From: Parcubacteria group bacterium GW2011_GWA2_48_9
GTDB taxonomy: Bacteria; Patescibacteriota; Patescibacteriia; UBA10025
NCBI GenBank assembly: GCA_001003705.1
Contig: LCPQ01000001.1
Coordinates: forward strand, 1-58,007
Direction of reading: 5' to 3'
DNA: 58,007 bases
Part shown: positions 35,716 to 44,415 of the stretch, piece after piece
Position numbering within the stretch: position 1 is the first letter of the stretch
Layout of the letters: the number at the start of each line of letters is the position of its first letter
The notes under the pieces: generated by a model
What the model saw: only the letters and a program-made list of their open reading frames with translations
Told to the model about the DNA's origin: nothing
Database searches by the model: none
Translations under genes and position numbers: made by a program

Positions 35716-35747
35716 ATACGTTCTTGCCAAGTGGTTAGATCGATTTT

Positions 35748-36038
35748 ATGATTCCCCAATTCCGACGGAGGAGAAAAAAAGAAAAGAGCAACGAGGAGCG
35801 TCTACGAGAGGATCTGGCGCAGAAGAAGGAAAGTAATTTCCTTCAAGTGCGTGGTACCGTGGAAGAATTGTTGCCATCAGCGATGTTCAGGGTTCGCCTT
35901 GATAATGGCCACGAAGTACTGGCACATCTTTCCGGAAAAATGCGCATGTACAGAATTCGTCTTCTCCCTGGCGATGCAGTCACGCTAGAAATGACCCCTT
36001 ATGATCTGACGAAAGGAAGAATAACCTATCGACACTAA
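35748..36038 (+). CDS. infA: Translation initiation factor IF-1 with an N-terminal extension
   Basis: OB-fold factor binding the 30S A site during initiation. 96 residues; the core [31 protein letters not shown] is canonical and ends [11 protein letters not shown]. About 23 extra residues at the N-terminus are highly charged (RRRRKKEK) and not part of the usual 72-residue protein. It opens the ribosomal operon as in many bacteria. Confidence 0.94.
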   Translation: MIPQFRRRRKKEKSNEERLREDLAQKKESNFLQVRGTVEELLPSAMFRVRLDNGHEVLAHLSGKMRMYRIRLLPGDAVTLEMTPYDLTKGRITYRH

Positions 36039-36042
36039 TAGT

Positions 36043-36156
36043 ATGAAAGTTGGTGCATCAATTAAAGTAAGGTGTAAAAACTGCCGAGTCGTGCATAGGG
36101 GCAAAACTATGTATATTATATGCTCGAATCCTAAACATAAGCAGAGACAGGGTTAA
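36043..36156 (+). CDS. rpmJ: 50S ribosomal protein L36
   Basis: 37 residues, starting [14 protein letters not shown] and ending [11 protein letters not shown]. The zinc ligands of the classic C+ form, CKNC, then a Cys and a His in CSNPKH, are all present. It starts 4 bases after infA and ends 3 bases before rpsM, the usual infA-rpmJ-rpsM order. Confidence 0.96.
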   Translation: MKVGASIKVRCKNCRVVHRGKTMYIICSNPKHKQRQG

Positions 36157-36159
36157 CCT

Positions 36160-36552
36160 ATGGCTACACGCATTGCCGGAGTCACTTTACCGGTAAATAA
36201 AAGGATTGAGGTTGCGCTGACTTATATTTTTGGCATTGGAAGAACACGTTCTTCACAGATTTTAAAAAGTGTCAATATAGATCCGAATCGACGATCAGAA
36301 ACACTCACTGAATCCGAGGTTGCTGTTTTAAAAGATTATATTGAAAAGCAATTTACTGTTGAAGGCGATTTGCGCAGAGAGGTAGTCTCAAATATTAAAC
36401 GGCTCAAGGAAATTGGTTCATACCGGGGATCTCGGCATATTAAAGTACTTCCTGTGCACGGCCAGCGTACAAAAACTAATTCACGAACAGTGCGTGGCAA
36501 CGTCCGCAGAACAATGGGAAGCGGTAGAAAGCCCTCTGCTGAAAAAACCTAA
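36160..36552 (+). CDS. rpsM: 30S ribosomal protein S13
   Basis: Head protein of the small subunit forming bridges to L5 and contacting the P-site tRNA. 130 residues. [49 protein letters not shown] and TNSRTVRG are canonical. The basic C-terminal tail [11 protein letters not shown] is present. Confidence 0.97.
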   Translation: MATRIAGVTLPVNKRIEVALTYIFGIGRTRSSQILKSVNIDPNRRSETLTESEVAVLKDYIEKQFTVEGDLRREVVSNIKRLKEIGSYRGSRHIKVLPVHGQRTKTNSRTVRGNVRRTMGSGRKPSAEKT

Positions 36553-36557
36553 TAACC

Positions 36558-36962
36558 ATGACAACTACCACACCGTCAGCTCCTATTAGTAAGAAAAAGA
36601 AAGGAAAGAAACGCACTGTTACTTCCGGGCGCGCGTATATTCAGGCAACGTATAATAACACACTCGTTACAATTACTGACGACAACGGAGCAGTTCTTGG
36701 GTGGTCTTCAGCAGGGCATATTGGCTTTAAGGGGCCTAAGAAGTCGACTCCCTACGCAGCGACATTGACAGTGAAGGACGTACTAGGAAAAGTAGCTGAC
36801 GTAGGACTTAAAAAGGTTGATATTTACGTGAAGGGAGTCGGCAGTGGCAGAGAAGCCGCGGTACGCGCACTTGCAACAAGCGGCCTCTCTGTGTCGGCAA
36901 TAAGGGATAGGACGCCAATTCCACACAATGGGTGCCGTCCTCCGAAAGTTCGTAGAGTTTAA
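36558..36962 (+). CDS. rpsK: 30S ribosomal protein S11
   Basis: Platform protein near the mRNA exit. 134 residues with a Lys-rich N-terminus. Core motifs are AYIQATYNNTLVTITD, GHIGFKGPKKSTPYAA, VKGVGSGREAAVRAL and DRTPIPHNGCRPPKVRRV. Confidence 0.97.
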   Translation: MTTTTPSAPISKKKKGKKRTVTSGRAYIQATYNNTLVTITDDNGAVLGWSSAGHIGFKGPKKSTPYAATLTVKDVLGKVADVGLKKVDIYVKGVGSGREAAVRALATSGLSVSAIRDRTPIPHNGCRPPKVRRV

Positions 36963-36967
36963 ATTAT

Positions 36968-37585
36968 ATGGCACGTTATTTAGGCCCAAAACATACTCTC
37001 TGCAGGAAATTTGGCATCAAATTGTGTGATTCTCCAAAGTGCCCCGCTATTCGACGTCCGTATAAGCACGGGCAACACGGACCGAAAGGCACGTCACGAA
37101 CCTCCGAGTACGGTACTCAATTAGCAGAAAAGCAAAAGGCCCGGATGCTGTACGGACTTTTGGAGCGTCAATTTAGAAATTATGTAAAAAAAGCAACGGG
37201 CCAGACTGGCAACAGCGGTGAGAACCTCATAAAACTTCTCGAACGTCGTTTGGATAATATAATGTATCGCGCGGGTATTGCACAAACGAGGCGTATGGCG
37301 CGCCAGCTTGTATCACACGGGCATGTTCGTGTGAATGGTAAAAAAGTCAGCATACCGTCGTATATTTGTAGGGCAGGAGAGACAATTCAACTTAAGCCAC
37401 GTGCGGAAAACATGGGATTCATTAAGGACGCAAAGAAAGGTTTGTCAAAGAAAATCATTCCTTCATGGATTCATATCGCCAGTTCTGAACCCATTACAAT
37501 TGAAATCACTGGCGACCCCAGTGAAACAGATGTACTGGGTGTTGGCATAAACACTTCACTCATAATCGAATTTTATTCGCGCTAA
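36968..37585 (+). CDS. rpsD: 30S ribosomal protein S4
   Basis: Primary 16S rRNA binder that nucleates 30S assembly and in other bacteria represses its own operon. 205 residues. N-terminal region with LCRKFGIKLCDSPKC, which contains three cysteines, then HGQHGPKG; the S4 RNA-binding domain has RRLDNIMYRAGIAQTRRMAR and VNGKKVSIPSYICRAGE. It lies between rpsK and rpoA as in alpha operons. Confidence 0.97.
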   Translation: MARYLGPKHTLCRKFGIKLCDSPKCPAIRRPYKHGQHGPKGTSRTSEYGTQLAEKQKARMLYGLLERQFRNYVKKATGQTGNSGENLIKLLERRLDNIMYRAGIAQTRRMARQLVSHGHVRVNGKKVSIPSYICRAGETIQLKPRAENMGFIKDAKKGLSKKIIPSWIHIASSEPITIEITGDPSETDVLGVGINTSLIIEFYSR

Positions 37586-37601
37586 TATATTGTACCACTT
37601 T

Positions 37602-38372
37602 ATGATCCAACTCCAACTCCCAACTAAAATCGAAGTCCAATCTATCGAAAAAAATAAGGATGCTATCATAATCGAACCATGCGAGCCAGGGTATGGCACG
37701 ACGCTTGGAAACGCATTGAGAAGGGTACTCCTTTCATCCCTTCCTGGAGCAGCGGCAACCTCAGTAAAAATTAAAGGTGCCACTCATGAGTTTTCGACTA
37801 TCCCTAACGTAAAAGAGGATCTAGTGGAAATTATTTTAAATATTAAGACTATTCGATTTAAGCTTCATGGTGTCCCACAGTCAAAAGTGTCCGTGAAAGT
37901 CAAGGGCGAGAAAGTAATAACGGCAAAGGATATCTCGTGCCCAAGTGATGTAGAAGTGACAACCCCCGACGTGCATATAGCTACATTGACCGACAAAGAC
38001 GCAGAATATGACATGGAAATTGTCGTGGAGGAAGGGAGAGGATACGTCCCAGTTGAAACGGCCGATAAAAAAACCCATGAACTTGGTGTGATCACAATAG
38101 ACGCAATTTACAGCCCTGTTAAAAACGCAAACTTTTCAGTAGAGCATGTGCGCGTAGGTCAAATGACAAACTTTGATAAGCTTAACATGACGATTGCAAC
38201 TGATGGCTCGCTAAAACCGATAGAAGCTCTTCGAGACGCAGCAAGAATTTTAACTGACCACTTCGCATTTATTACACATTCGGGCGAAGAATCAAAAGCA
38301 GAGCAACAAGATGAAGATCCAGAAACGGAGAAAAAGCCAAAAAAGAAATCAACGAAATCGAAAAAGGAATAA
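37602..38372 (+). CDS. rpoA: RNA polymerase alpha subunit without a C-terminal domain
   Basis: The ATG at 37602 gives 256 residues, against about 315-330 in most bacteria. The N-terminal dimerisation and assembly domain is complete: GYGTTLGNALRRVLLSSLPG, VEHVRVGQMTNFDKL and the end SLKPIEALRDAARILTDHF. In place of the alpha-CTD, which binds UP-element DNA and activators, there is only a charged Lys/Glu tail of about 30 residues. rplQ starts 18 bases later, so there is no room for a frameshifted CTD. Confidence 0.95.
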   Translation: MIQLQLPTKIEVQSIEKNKDAIIIEPCEPGYGTTLGNALRRVLLSSLPGAAATSVKIKGATHEFSTIPNVKEDLVEIILNIKTIRFKLHGVPQSKVSVKVKGEKVITAKDISCPSDVEVTTPDVHIATLTDKDAEYDMEIVVEEGRGYVPVETADKKTHELGVITIDAIYSPVKNANFSVEHVRVGQMTNFDKLNMTIATDGSLKPIEALRDAARILTDHFAFITHSGEESKAEQQDEDPETEKKPKKKSTKSKKE

Positions 38373-38390
38373 GTAGAATAACGGGGACTT

Positions 38391-38744
38391 ATGCGCCACA
38401 GAAAGAAAAGGGCAATTCTTGATCGAAAAAGCGGTCCGCGTACCGGTCTTTTGAGGTCGCTATTTCGAGCGTTGATTACCTACGGACACATTACTACTAC
38501 AACTGCCCGGGCAAAAGCTGTCCGTGCCATGGCTGAAAAAGCACTCTCAACGGCCAGTACCCCGACCCTTTCTCACCGAAGAATTCTCATTGAATTAACG
38601 GGATCGCCCCAACTAGTCGCTAGAACGATTGAAACGGCAAAAAAATACGAACACCGAAATAGCGGATACATTCGTATTTACCGTCGTATGCATAGAAAAG
38701 GTGACGGGGCGCAGACCGTAACGGTAACTTTACTGCATAATTAG
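38391..38744 (+). CDS. rplQ: 50S ribosomal protein L17
   Basis: Large-subunit protein near the exit tunnel. 117 residues. MRHRKKRAILDRKSGPRTGLLR and ITTTTARAKAVRAMAEK are the conserved N-terminal block, and the C-terminus GYIRIYRRMHRKGDGAQ is typical. GGGG about 5 bases before the ATG may act as a ribosome binding site. Confidence 0.96.
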   Translation: MRHRKKRAILDRKSGPRTGLLRSLFRALITYGHITTTTARAKAVRAMAEKALSTASTPTLSHRRILIELTGSPQLVARTIETAKKYEHRNSGYIRIYRRMHRKGDGAQTVTVTLLHN

Positions 38745-38747
38745 CGT

Positions 38748-39110
38748 ATGAACGGAAAGCAACCAACTAAAATCGATATCACAGTGGAGGCGCGTGGAAA
38801 AAGTCTTGGTCGTTTAGCGTCAGAGGTTGCTCATCTCCTTCAAGGAAAGCACCTCGCGAGCTACCGGCCGAATAAACCCGCCCTTGCATACGTACTGGTC
38901 ACTCATTTATCAGAAGTGAAATTAGATCCAGTATCTAAAGATGGTAAGGTCTATTATAGGTCATCACTGCGCCCAGGCGGATTGAAGAAAAGGTCATTTA
39001 ATGAGTGGTTCCAAAAGGACCCCCAAGAGGTGACGAGGCATATGGTATACGGCATGCTTCCAAAGAATAAACTTAGAAAAATACTCATAAAGCATCTCAC
39101 TTTTATATAA
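38748..39110 (+). CDS. rplM: 50S ribosomal protein L13
   Basis: Early-assembly 23S rRNA binder. 120 residues, shorter than the roughly 142 of Escherichia coli. GKSLGRLASEVAHLLQGK, KDGKVYYRSSLRPGGLKK and VYGMLPKNKLRK are recognisable. The stop and the rpsI start share one base (TAATG). Confidence 0.95.
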   Translation: MNGKQPTKIDITVEARGKSLGRLASEVAHLLQGKHLASYRPNKPALAYVLVTHLSEVKLDPVSKDGKVYYRSSLRPGGLKKRSFNEWFQKDPQEVTRHMVYGMLPKNKLRKILIKHLTFI

Positions 39111-39643
39111 TGATTACAAAAAGGAAAAAAACCGCTTCAAAAAAAAATTTGACGAAACCCCGTCACCCACGTAAGAAACCTCCGGTTATTACCGAAAAGG
39201 CTACTATTGAAGTGCAACCGGTCCAACCACAAACAGCTGCTCACGTTAAGAAGGAAAAGTTTTTATATAGTGTCGGACGTCGTAAATCATCAATCGCGAG
39301 AGTACGGCTTTACCCATTACGAGAATCTGCTATCGAAGTTAACGGACAGACACTCGAGAGGTATTTTCCTCTTCAAAAGTTTCAGAAAAGTGTTAGGATG
39401 CCACTTGATATAGTGGGATTAAAAGTTACTGGCTCGATTACGATACGAGTTATCGGAGGCGGCATCCGAGGCCAAGCTGAGGCGGCACAACTCGGAATTG
39501 CGAGAGCAATTCTTCAGCAATCACCCGAATCACGCACTATTCTGAAGAAAGCTGGATTACTGCGTCGTGATCCAAGGGAAAAAGAGAGAAAGAAATACGG
39601 ACTGCGTGGTGCTCGCAGGGCTCCACAGTGGCAGAAGCGCTAG
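39110..39643 (+). CDS. rpsI: 30S ribosomal protein S9 with an N-terminal extension
   Basis: Its C-terminal arginine reaches the P-site tRNA anticodon. 177 residues, of which about 48 at the N-terminus are an added Lys/Pro-rich tail; the core starts at YSVGRRKSSIARVRL. GGGIRGQAEAAQLGIARAI and the end RRAPQWQKR are canonical, with the terminal KR conserved. Last gene of the ribosomal operon; the flippase gene follows 15 bases later without a terminator. Confidence 0.96.
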   Translation: MITKRKKTASKKNLTKPRHPRKKPPVITEKATIEVQPVQPQTAAHVKKEKFLYSVGRRKSSIARVRLYPLRESAIEVNGQTLERYFPLQKFQKSVRMPLDIVGLKVTGSITIRVIGGGIRGQAEAAQLGIARAILQQSPESRTILKKAGLLRRDPREKERKKYGLRGARRAPQWQKR

Positions 39644-39658
39644 AAAGCGTGGCTCACA

Positions 39659-41194
39659 ATGGATACTGCGTCTCTACAAACTGAGTTACGAAGCGATAGT
39701 CAAGAGCGCATCCTAAAGAATACGTCATTCCTTACCGTAGCATTCGTTATACAGAAGGCTATATCTTTGTTGTATTTCGTTTTCATTGCACGACGTATTG
39801 GTCCAGTCAATTTAGGGCTCTATGATCCGCTGAAATCCTTAATTCCAATTGCGCTTATCCTTATAGACTTCAGTTTAAGTGCAGTTTTAACGCGTGAAAT
39901 TGCACGCCGGCCTGACAAAATAAAAGAGTACGTCAGTAATGTCCTTGGAATAAAAGTGATTTTTGGTTTTTTTGTTCTTCTGATAGCGGGCCTCATTACT
40001 ATATTCGGACCTTTTTCGACTGAAACACGCACACTACTTTACTTCGTTGGCATGATAGTGGTACTTGATACCTTTACTTTAACTTTTTTTGCTGTATTTC
40101 GGGGGCTACAGAATCTTAGGTACGAATCATTGGCAATCATTATTAATCAATTGCTTACTATTTCAGCGGGTGGCGCCGCACTACTGAAAGGGTATGGACT
40201 ACAGGGACTTTTTACAGCAACACTCATTGGGAGCTTTTTTAACTTTGTGTTTTCGTTATGGGTCATCAAAAAGAAGGTACACTTTTTCCCGTTACCCACT
40301 TGGGATCCTCGTATCATCACTGTATTTCTTAAAATTGCCGTACCATTTGCTTTAGCTGCAATGCTAGTTAAGGTCTTTACCTACACTGACAGGTACATGA
40401 TTCTCGCGTTAGCTGGAAAGCAGTATGTAGGATGGTATGTTACCGCGCACAAGCTTACCTTTGCGCTTGAGTTCATACCATCAGCTTTTGCGGCGAGTGT
40501 GTACCCAGCGATGAGCACTTTTTTTGTGTCTTCGCATGAACAACTAAAAAGGACATTTGAAAAGACCATGTATTATCTGATGATAATCGCTGTCCCTCTT
40601 GCGGTAGCAATATTTACCCTTGCGGACAGACTCATACCCCAACTGTATACAAGTACGTATTCTGCGGCCATTGTGCCACTTCGGATTATGATCATCGGAC
40701 TTATATGTGTTTTTATGAACTTTCCAGTTGGTGCTCTTCTTAATGCGTGCAATATGCAAAAACAAAATACAATCAATATGGCAATCATCGTCGCATGTAA
40801 CATCGTATTAAATAGTATCCTTATACCGCGTTTTACATTTATAGGTGCGGCTGTTTCAACTCTTATTTCAACTACGTTGCTTTTTTTCCTAGGGTTACGG
40901 TGGGCAAAAAAAATTATACGGTTTGATGGAAAATACCTGCTTGTGACTCTTGGAAAATCATTTACCGCTGCTGTCGTCATGGCAGTCTTTATATACATCG
41001 TTGCTCCACTAATAAAGTTCGACGTTGCACCATATTTTGGCGGTGCGGGAACTTATATACAAATCATGATTTACTATGGAATGCTCGCTATAGCTGGCGC
41101 GATAGTTTACTTTTACGTCCTATCTAGAATTAAAGGGGTTGTCCTGATGGATCTTAAATCCCTAGTCACCACTTTCAGAAGAAAAACTTCATGA
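39659..41194 (+). CDS. Oligosaccharide flippase (Wzx/MATE-like polysaccharide transporter)
   Basis: 511 residues with about 14 hydrophobic segments, the layout of the MOP exporter superfamily. The N-terminal ILKNTSFLTVAFVIQKAISLL and ARRIGPVNLGLY are typical of Wzx-like flippases, which move lipid-linked sugars from the inner to the outer face of the membrane. It opens the polysaccharide locus, and its stop overlaps the next start by ATGA. Substrate cannot be deduced. Confidence 0.9.
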   Translation: MDTASLQTELRSDSQERILKNTSFLTVAFVIQKAISLLYFVFIARRIGPVNLGLYDPLKSLIPIALILIDFSLSAVLTREIARRPDKIKEYVSNVLGIKVIFGFFVLLIAGLITIFGPFSTETRTLLYFVGMIVVLDTFTLTFFAVFRGLQNLRYESLAIIINQLLTISAGGAALLKGYGLQGLFTATLIGSFFNFVFSLWVIKKKVHFFPLPTWDPRIITVFLKIAVPFALAAMLVKVFTYTDRYMILALAGKQYVGWYVTAHKLTFALEFIPSAFAASVYPAMSTFFVSSHEQLKRTFEKTMYYLMIIAVPLAVAIFTLADRLIPQLYTSTYSAAIVPLRIMIIGLICVFMNFPVGALLNACNMQKQNTINMAIIVACNIVLNSILIPRFTFIGAAVSTLISTTLLFFLGLRWAKKIIRFDGKYLLVTLGKSFTAAVVMAVFIYIVAPLIKFDVAPYFGGAGTYIQIMIYYGMLAIAGAIVYFYVLSRIKGVVLMDLKSLVTTFRRKTS

Positions 41195-42321
41195 GAAAAT
41201 CCTTACTTATCACGCTGCAGTTCCCTCCGCAAATCGGGGGCGTCCAGACGTATTTATCCGAAATAACGCGGCACGTACCTTCAGAGTGGGTTGACGTGTT
41301 AGCACCTGGAGATATGAAGCAGGAGGTGGTCGAGGATGGAGTTCGCATTACCCGTGCTACATTTACAACAAAAATTCTTTGGCCGCGATGGATTCCAGTT
41401 TTATTCCGACTTTTTGCGCTAACATTCCAACGCAAATACTCATTACTTATTGCTGGCCAGGTTTTACCTGTCGGAATTGCAGTCTTTATTGTGTCTAGGC
41501 TAACAAAAGTTCCGTACATCATATTTGCTCATGGAATGGATGTCCTTATTCCGCTAAAATCAACAAGAAAGCGGAGCATAAGTCAACGAATATTCAAAAA
41601 TGCAGAGCGAATATTTTGTCCAAGTGAATATTCACGGCAGCTCGTAATTTCCCTTGGTGTCGACGAGACCAGGTGTAAGGTACTACACCCGTGTATTGAC
41701 GCTTCGTCTATGATTCGTGTAACTGATGATATGCGAAAGTCAGTTCGCAGCAGATTTGGAATACGTGCAGATACGGTTCTTCTAACAGTTGCCAGATTAG
41801 TTAAAAGAAAAGGGCACATGTCCGTGCTTCAAGCTCTGGCGGGTATTCGTAGCGAAATTCCGGATTTTCAATACGTTATTGTAGGGGACGGCCCAATGGC
41901 CGAAGCCATAGATGCCGAAATTATACGTCTGAGACTTGGCGACATCGTGATACGTACTTCATTAGTAGACCCGCCCACCCTTAATGTACTCTATGATATT
42001 GCCGATGTATTCGTGTTACCAGTACTACCAGATCCAGCGGGGGAAGACGTCGAGGGATTTGGAATCGTATATCAGGAAGCCCTCGTCCACGATGCCGCCG
42101 TAATTGCATCCGACTGCGGGGGTGTTCCAGATGCAGTCGGAGATACAGCACGTCTTATTAACCCTGGAAATATGGGGCAACTTACTGAAGCTCTTAAATT
42201 ACTCATAACAGATCCCGTTGAACGTGAACTGCTAGTGCAGCGTGGCAGGCGTCTGATTGCGCAACGTACGTGGGAACATGAGCTACTTCCACTCACTGAG
42301 ATAATTCGACGTACCATATGA
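41191..42321 (+). CDS. Glycosyltransferase family 4 protein
   Basis: 376 residues with the GT-B fold. N-terminal LQFPPQIGGVQTYLSEI contains the acceptor-side glycine loop, and the C-terminal donor domain has LTVARLVKRKGH, VGDGPM and EGFGIVYQEALVHDAAVIAS with the retaining-GT E-x7-E motif. It probably adds a sugar to the lipid-linked repeat unit flipped by the upstream transporter. Coupled by ATGA overlaps on both sides. Confidence 0.93.
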   Translation: MRKSLLITLQFPPQIGGVQTYLSEITRHVPSEWVDVLAPGDMKQEVVEDGVRITRATFTTKILWPRWIPVLFRLFALTFQRKYSLLIAGQVLPVGIAVFIVSRLTKVPYIIFAHGMDVLIPLKSTRKRSISQRIFKNAERIFCPSEYSRQLVISLGVDETRCKVLHPCIDASSMIRVTDDMRKSVRSRFGIRADTVLLTVARLVKRKGHMSVLQALAGIRSEIPDFQYVIVGDGPMAEAIDAEIIRLRLGDIVIRTSLVDPPTLNVLYDIADVFVLPVLPDPAGEDVEGFGIVYQEALVHDAAVIASDCGGVPDAVGDTARLINPGNMGQLTEALKLLITDPVERELLVQRGRRLIAQRTWEHELLPLTEIIRRTI

Positions 42322-43487
42322 GTCAAAAGATCTCTCTAGTGCACTTTTCAATGTCTACGTATGCCGAATGGTTCGTACGCGGTAAAGCCAACCGTAATTA
42401 CCATGTGTTTGAATTGCTCCGGGCAAACTCTTCAGTAGATAAGATTTTGAGTATTGATGTACTTCCTCATTCATGGAAAAGGGGGGTCCGCTCTTTAGTC
42501 GACTACTTTCGGGCGGCACCATATGGCAAAGTGATTCACCGTAGTTTTTTTTCTCGCCTCATTAAGGTTACTGATCGACTTTACATATACCAGACAATCG
42601 AACCACTCATTTCTCAAAAGTTTTTCATGAAAAAATTGCGTGGTATCATTAAAGACCTCGATTTAGTGAACACTGTTGTATGGTCATTTATTCCTACGTA
42701 TGTAAGTTATATTGGAGCGTTAGATGAACGCGTAAGTGTGTTTGATACTGTGGACGATTGGTCATGCCATCCCGCCTATCAGTTCATCAAACAAAAACTT
42801 ATCAAAAACTACGAGTACATCAACCGACACGCTGATGTCATATTTACCGTTTCTGAGCAACTTACGCAGAAATTCTACGACGCAAACCCTCATGCTTTTA
42901 CTGTTACAAATGGTGTGGATCTCAAACATTTTTCGACACAACAGCCCGAGCCTGATGACATGAAACAGCTACCGCATCCGCGCGTTTGCTACGTAGGAGT
43001 TATTCAGCAGCGCGTTGATTTTCAAATGGTCCATGAGGCCGCAGTTCTCTCACCTGATGTAAGTTTTATTTTTATCGGTCCAATATGGCACGACGCGGAT
43101 ATCGGTACTGTGAAGAATCTGAAAAATGTGTACTTTCTCGGAGCAAAGAAATATAATCAATTACCGGGTTACATACAGCATTCAGACATCGGGTTATTAC
43201 CCCATCATTTAAACGATTTAGTCCAGTCGATGAACCCGCTGAAGCTGTATGAGTATCTTGCCTCCGGAAAGCCAATAATTTCTACGCCAGTTCCTGGAAC
43301 GGAGCAATTTTCATCAGACTTTATTACAATTGTCAGAAATGGCAGGGCTTTAGCCGGTGCTATTCGCTCAGTAATGTCCAGACAGCAACTTTTGAAGCCG
43401 CAGCAACTTCAGGACAGTGTCCTGTCGTATTCATGGGAAAGCAAAGTTCACTCGATGCTTCAAAAAGTTTTTGCTGCGTACAGATAA
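42318..43487 (+). CDS. Glycosyltransferase, GT-B fold (TuaH/GT4-like)
   Basis: 389 residues. DTVDDWSCHPAY and HADVIFTVSEQL followed by TNGVDLKHF are features of the TuaH-like branch of GT-B transferases; the donor site shows YVGVIQQRVDF, FIGPIWHDAD, HSDIGLLPH and MNPLKLYEYLASGKPIISTP. It likely acts on the same polysaccharide as its neighbours. The exact sugar is unknown. Confidence 0.88.
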   Translation: MSQKISLVHFSMSTYAEWFVRGKANRNYHVFELLRANSSVDKILSIDVLPHSWKRGVRSLVDYFRAAPYGKVIHRSFFSRLIKVTDRLYIYQTIEPLISQKFFMKKLRGIIKDLDLVNTVVWSFIPTYVSYIGALDERVSVFDTVDDWSCHPAYQFIKQKLIKNYEYINRHADVIFTVSEQLTQKFYDANPHAFTVTNGVDLKHFSTQQPEPDDMKQLPHPRVCYVGVIQQRVDFQMVHEAAVLSPDVSFIFIGPIWHDADIGTVKNLKNVYFLGAKKYNQLPGYIQHSDIGLLPHHLNDLVQSMNPLKLYEYLASGKPIISTPVPGTEQFSSDFITIVRNGRALAGAIRSVMSRQQLLKPQQLQDSVLSYSWESKVHSMLQKVFAAYR

Positions 43488-43502
43488 ACAAAATACCGTC
43501 CT

Positions 43503-43531
43503 TTGCCCAAAGTGAGGTTTTTTGCTAGTCT
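43503..43531 (+). promoter_or_regulatory. Possible promoter inside the polysaccharide locus
   Basis: TTGCCC (43503-43508), 17 bases, TAGTCT (43526-43531) in the only sizeable gap of this locus, 18 bases before the ATG at 43549. Both boxes are imperfect. Confidence 0.35.
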
Positions 43532-43548
43532 TACGATACCTTTATTAT

Positions 43549-44415
43549 ATGAAGCTGTCGATTGTTATCGTTAGTTGGAATGTGTCAGAACTTTTGCGTG
43601 TTTGTTTACAGTCGATATTCGACAATCCGCCACAACACGATTTCGAGGTTTTTGTAGTTGATAATAATTCTCACGATCATCCAGACCATGTAGTGAAAGA
43701 TTTTAAGGTGACGTACATCACTCAAATACGTAATATGGGCTTCGCGGTAGCCAATAACGTTGCAATAAGGAAAACTACGGGTGACTACGTGCTTCTTCTT
43801 AATCCTGACACAGTCGTCGGGCCTGGAACGCTTGACTCACTTATTTTGTTCGCTAAGCAAAAACCTCATGCTGGCATTATTGGACCGAAACTTCTTAACC
43901 CAGATGGTTCTCTTCAGCCTTCAGTTAGGAAATTTCCTACAACGATCACGCTGGCGGTAATTTTCCTAAAACTGCATAGAATTTTTCCTAAAATAAAGGT
44001 AGTACGTGAGTTTCTTGGGGAAAAATTTGATTATTATGGTGACCATAAAGTTGATCAGGTGATGGGCGCATGTTTTCTTATACGCCGCGAAGTTGTACGG
44101 ATGGTCGGATTACTTGACGAGCATTTTTTTATTTGGTTCGAGGAGGTTGACTACTGTAAACGCGCCATACGGGCAGGATTTGAAGTTTGGTATACGGGTC
44201 AGGCATCAATTACCCATTACTTTGCGCAGAGTTTTCGGCAACAATTCGGGCCGCTAAAACAATGGCGTTTTTGTATCAGCGCTTTGCGATATGCGCGCAC
44301 TCATCTTGGAAATACTTCTATGGTTTTGCTAAGCATTCTCTTTCCACTCAGTTTATTACTATCTCTATTCCAGTTAACTTACCCGACACATGTTCAGGGC
44401 ACTGCTCAGTCATAA
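43549..44415 (+). CDS. Glycosyltransferase family 2 protein (rhamnosyltransferase-like)
   Basis: 288 residues from the ATG at 43549, which gives the usual family start MKLSIVIVSWN; an in-frame upstream start would add nine unlikely residues. GT-A fold with FVVDNNSHD, NMGFAVANNVAI, the donor-metal motif LLNPDTVV and WFEEVDYCKRA. This is the dTDP-rhamnosyltransferase-like subgroup. One hydrophobic segment at the C-terminus (about 262-280) probably anchors it to the membrane. Confidence 0.92.
   Translation: MKLSIVIVSWNVSELLRVCLQSIFDNPPQHDFEVFVVDNNSHDHPDHVVKDFKVTYITQIRNMGFAVANNVAIRKTTGDYVLLLNPDTVVGPGTLDSLILFAKQKPHAGIIGPKLLNPDGSLQPSVRKFPTTITLAVIFLKLHRIFPKIKVVREFLGEKFDYYGDHKVDQVMGACFLIRREVVRMVGLLDEHFFIWFEEVDYCKRAIRAGFEVWYTGQASITHYFAQSFRQQFGPLKQWRFCISALRYARTHLGNTSMVLLSILFPLSLLLSLFQLTYPTHVQGTAQS

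Noticed and set aside
38341-38400. Frameshift removing the alpha C-terminal domain
   Set aside because: Only 18 bases separate rpoA from rplQ and no CTD-like sequence exists in any frame, so the short form is genuine.
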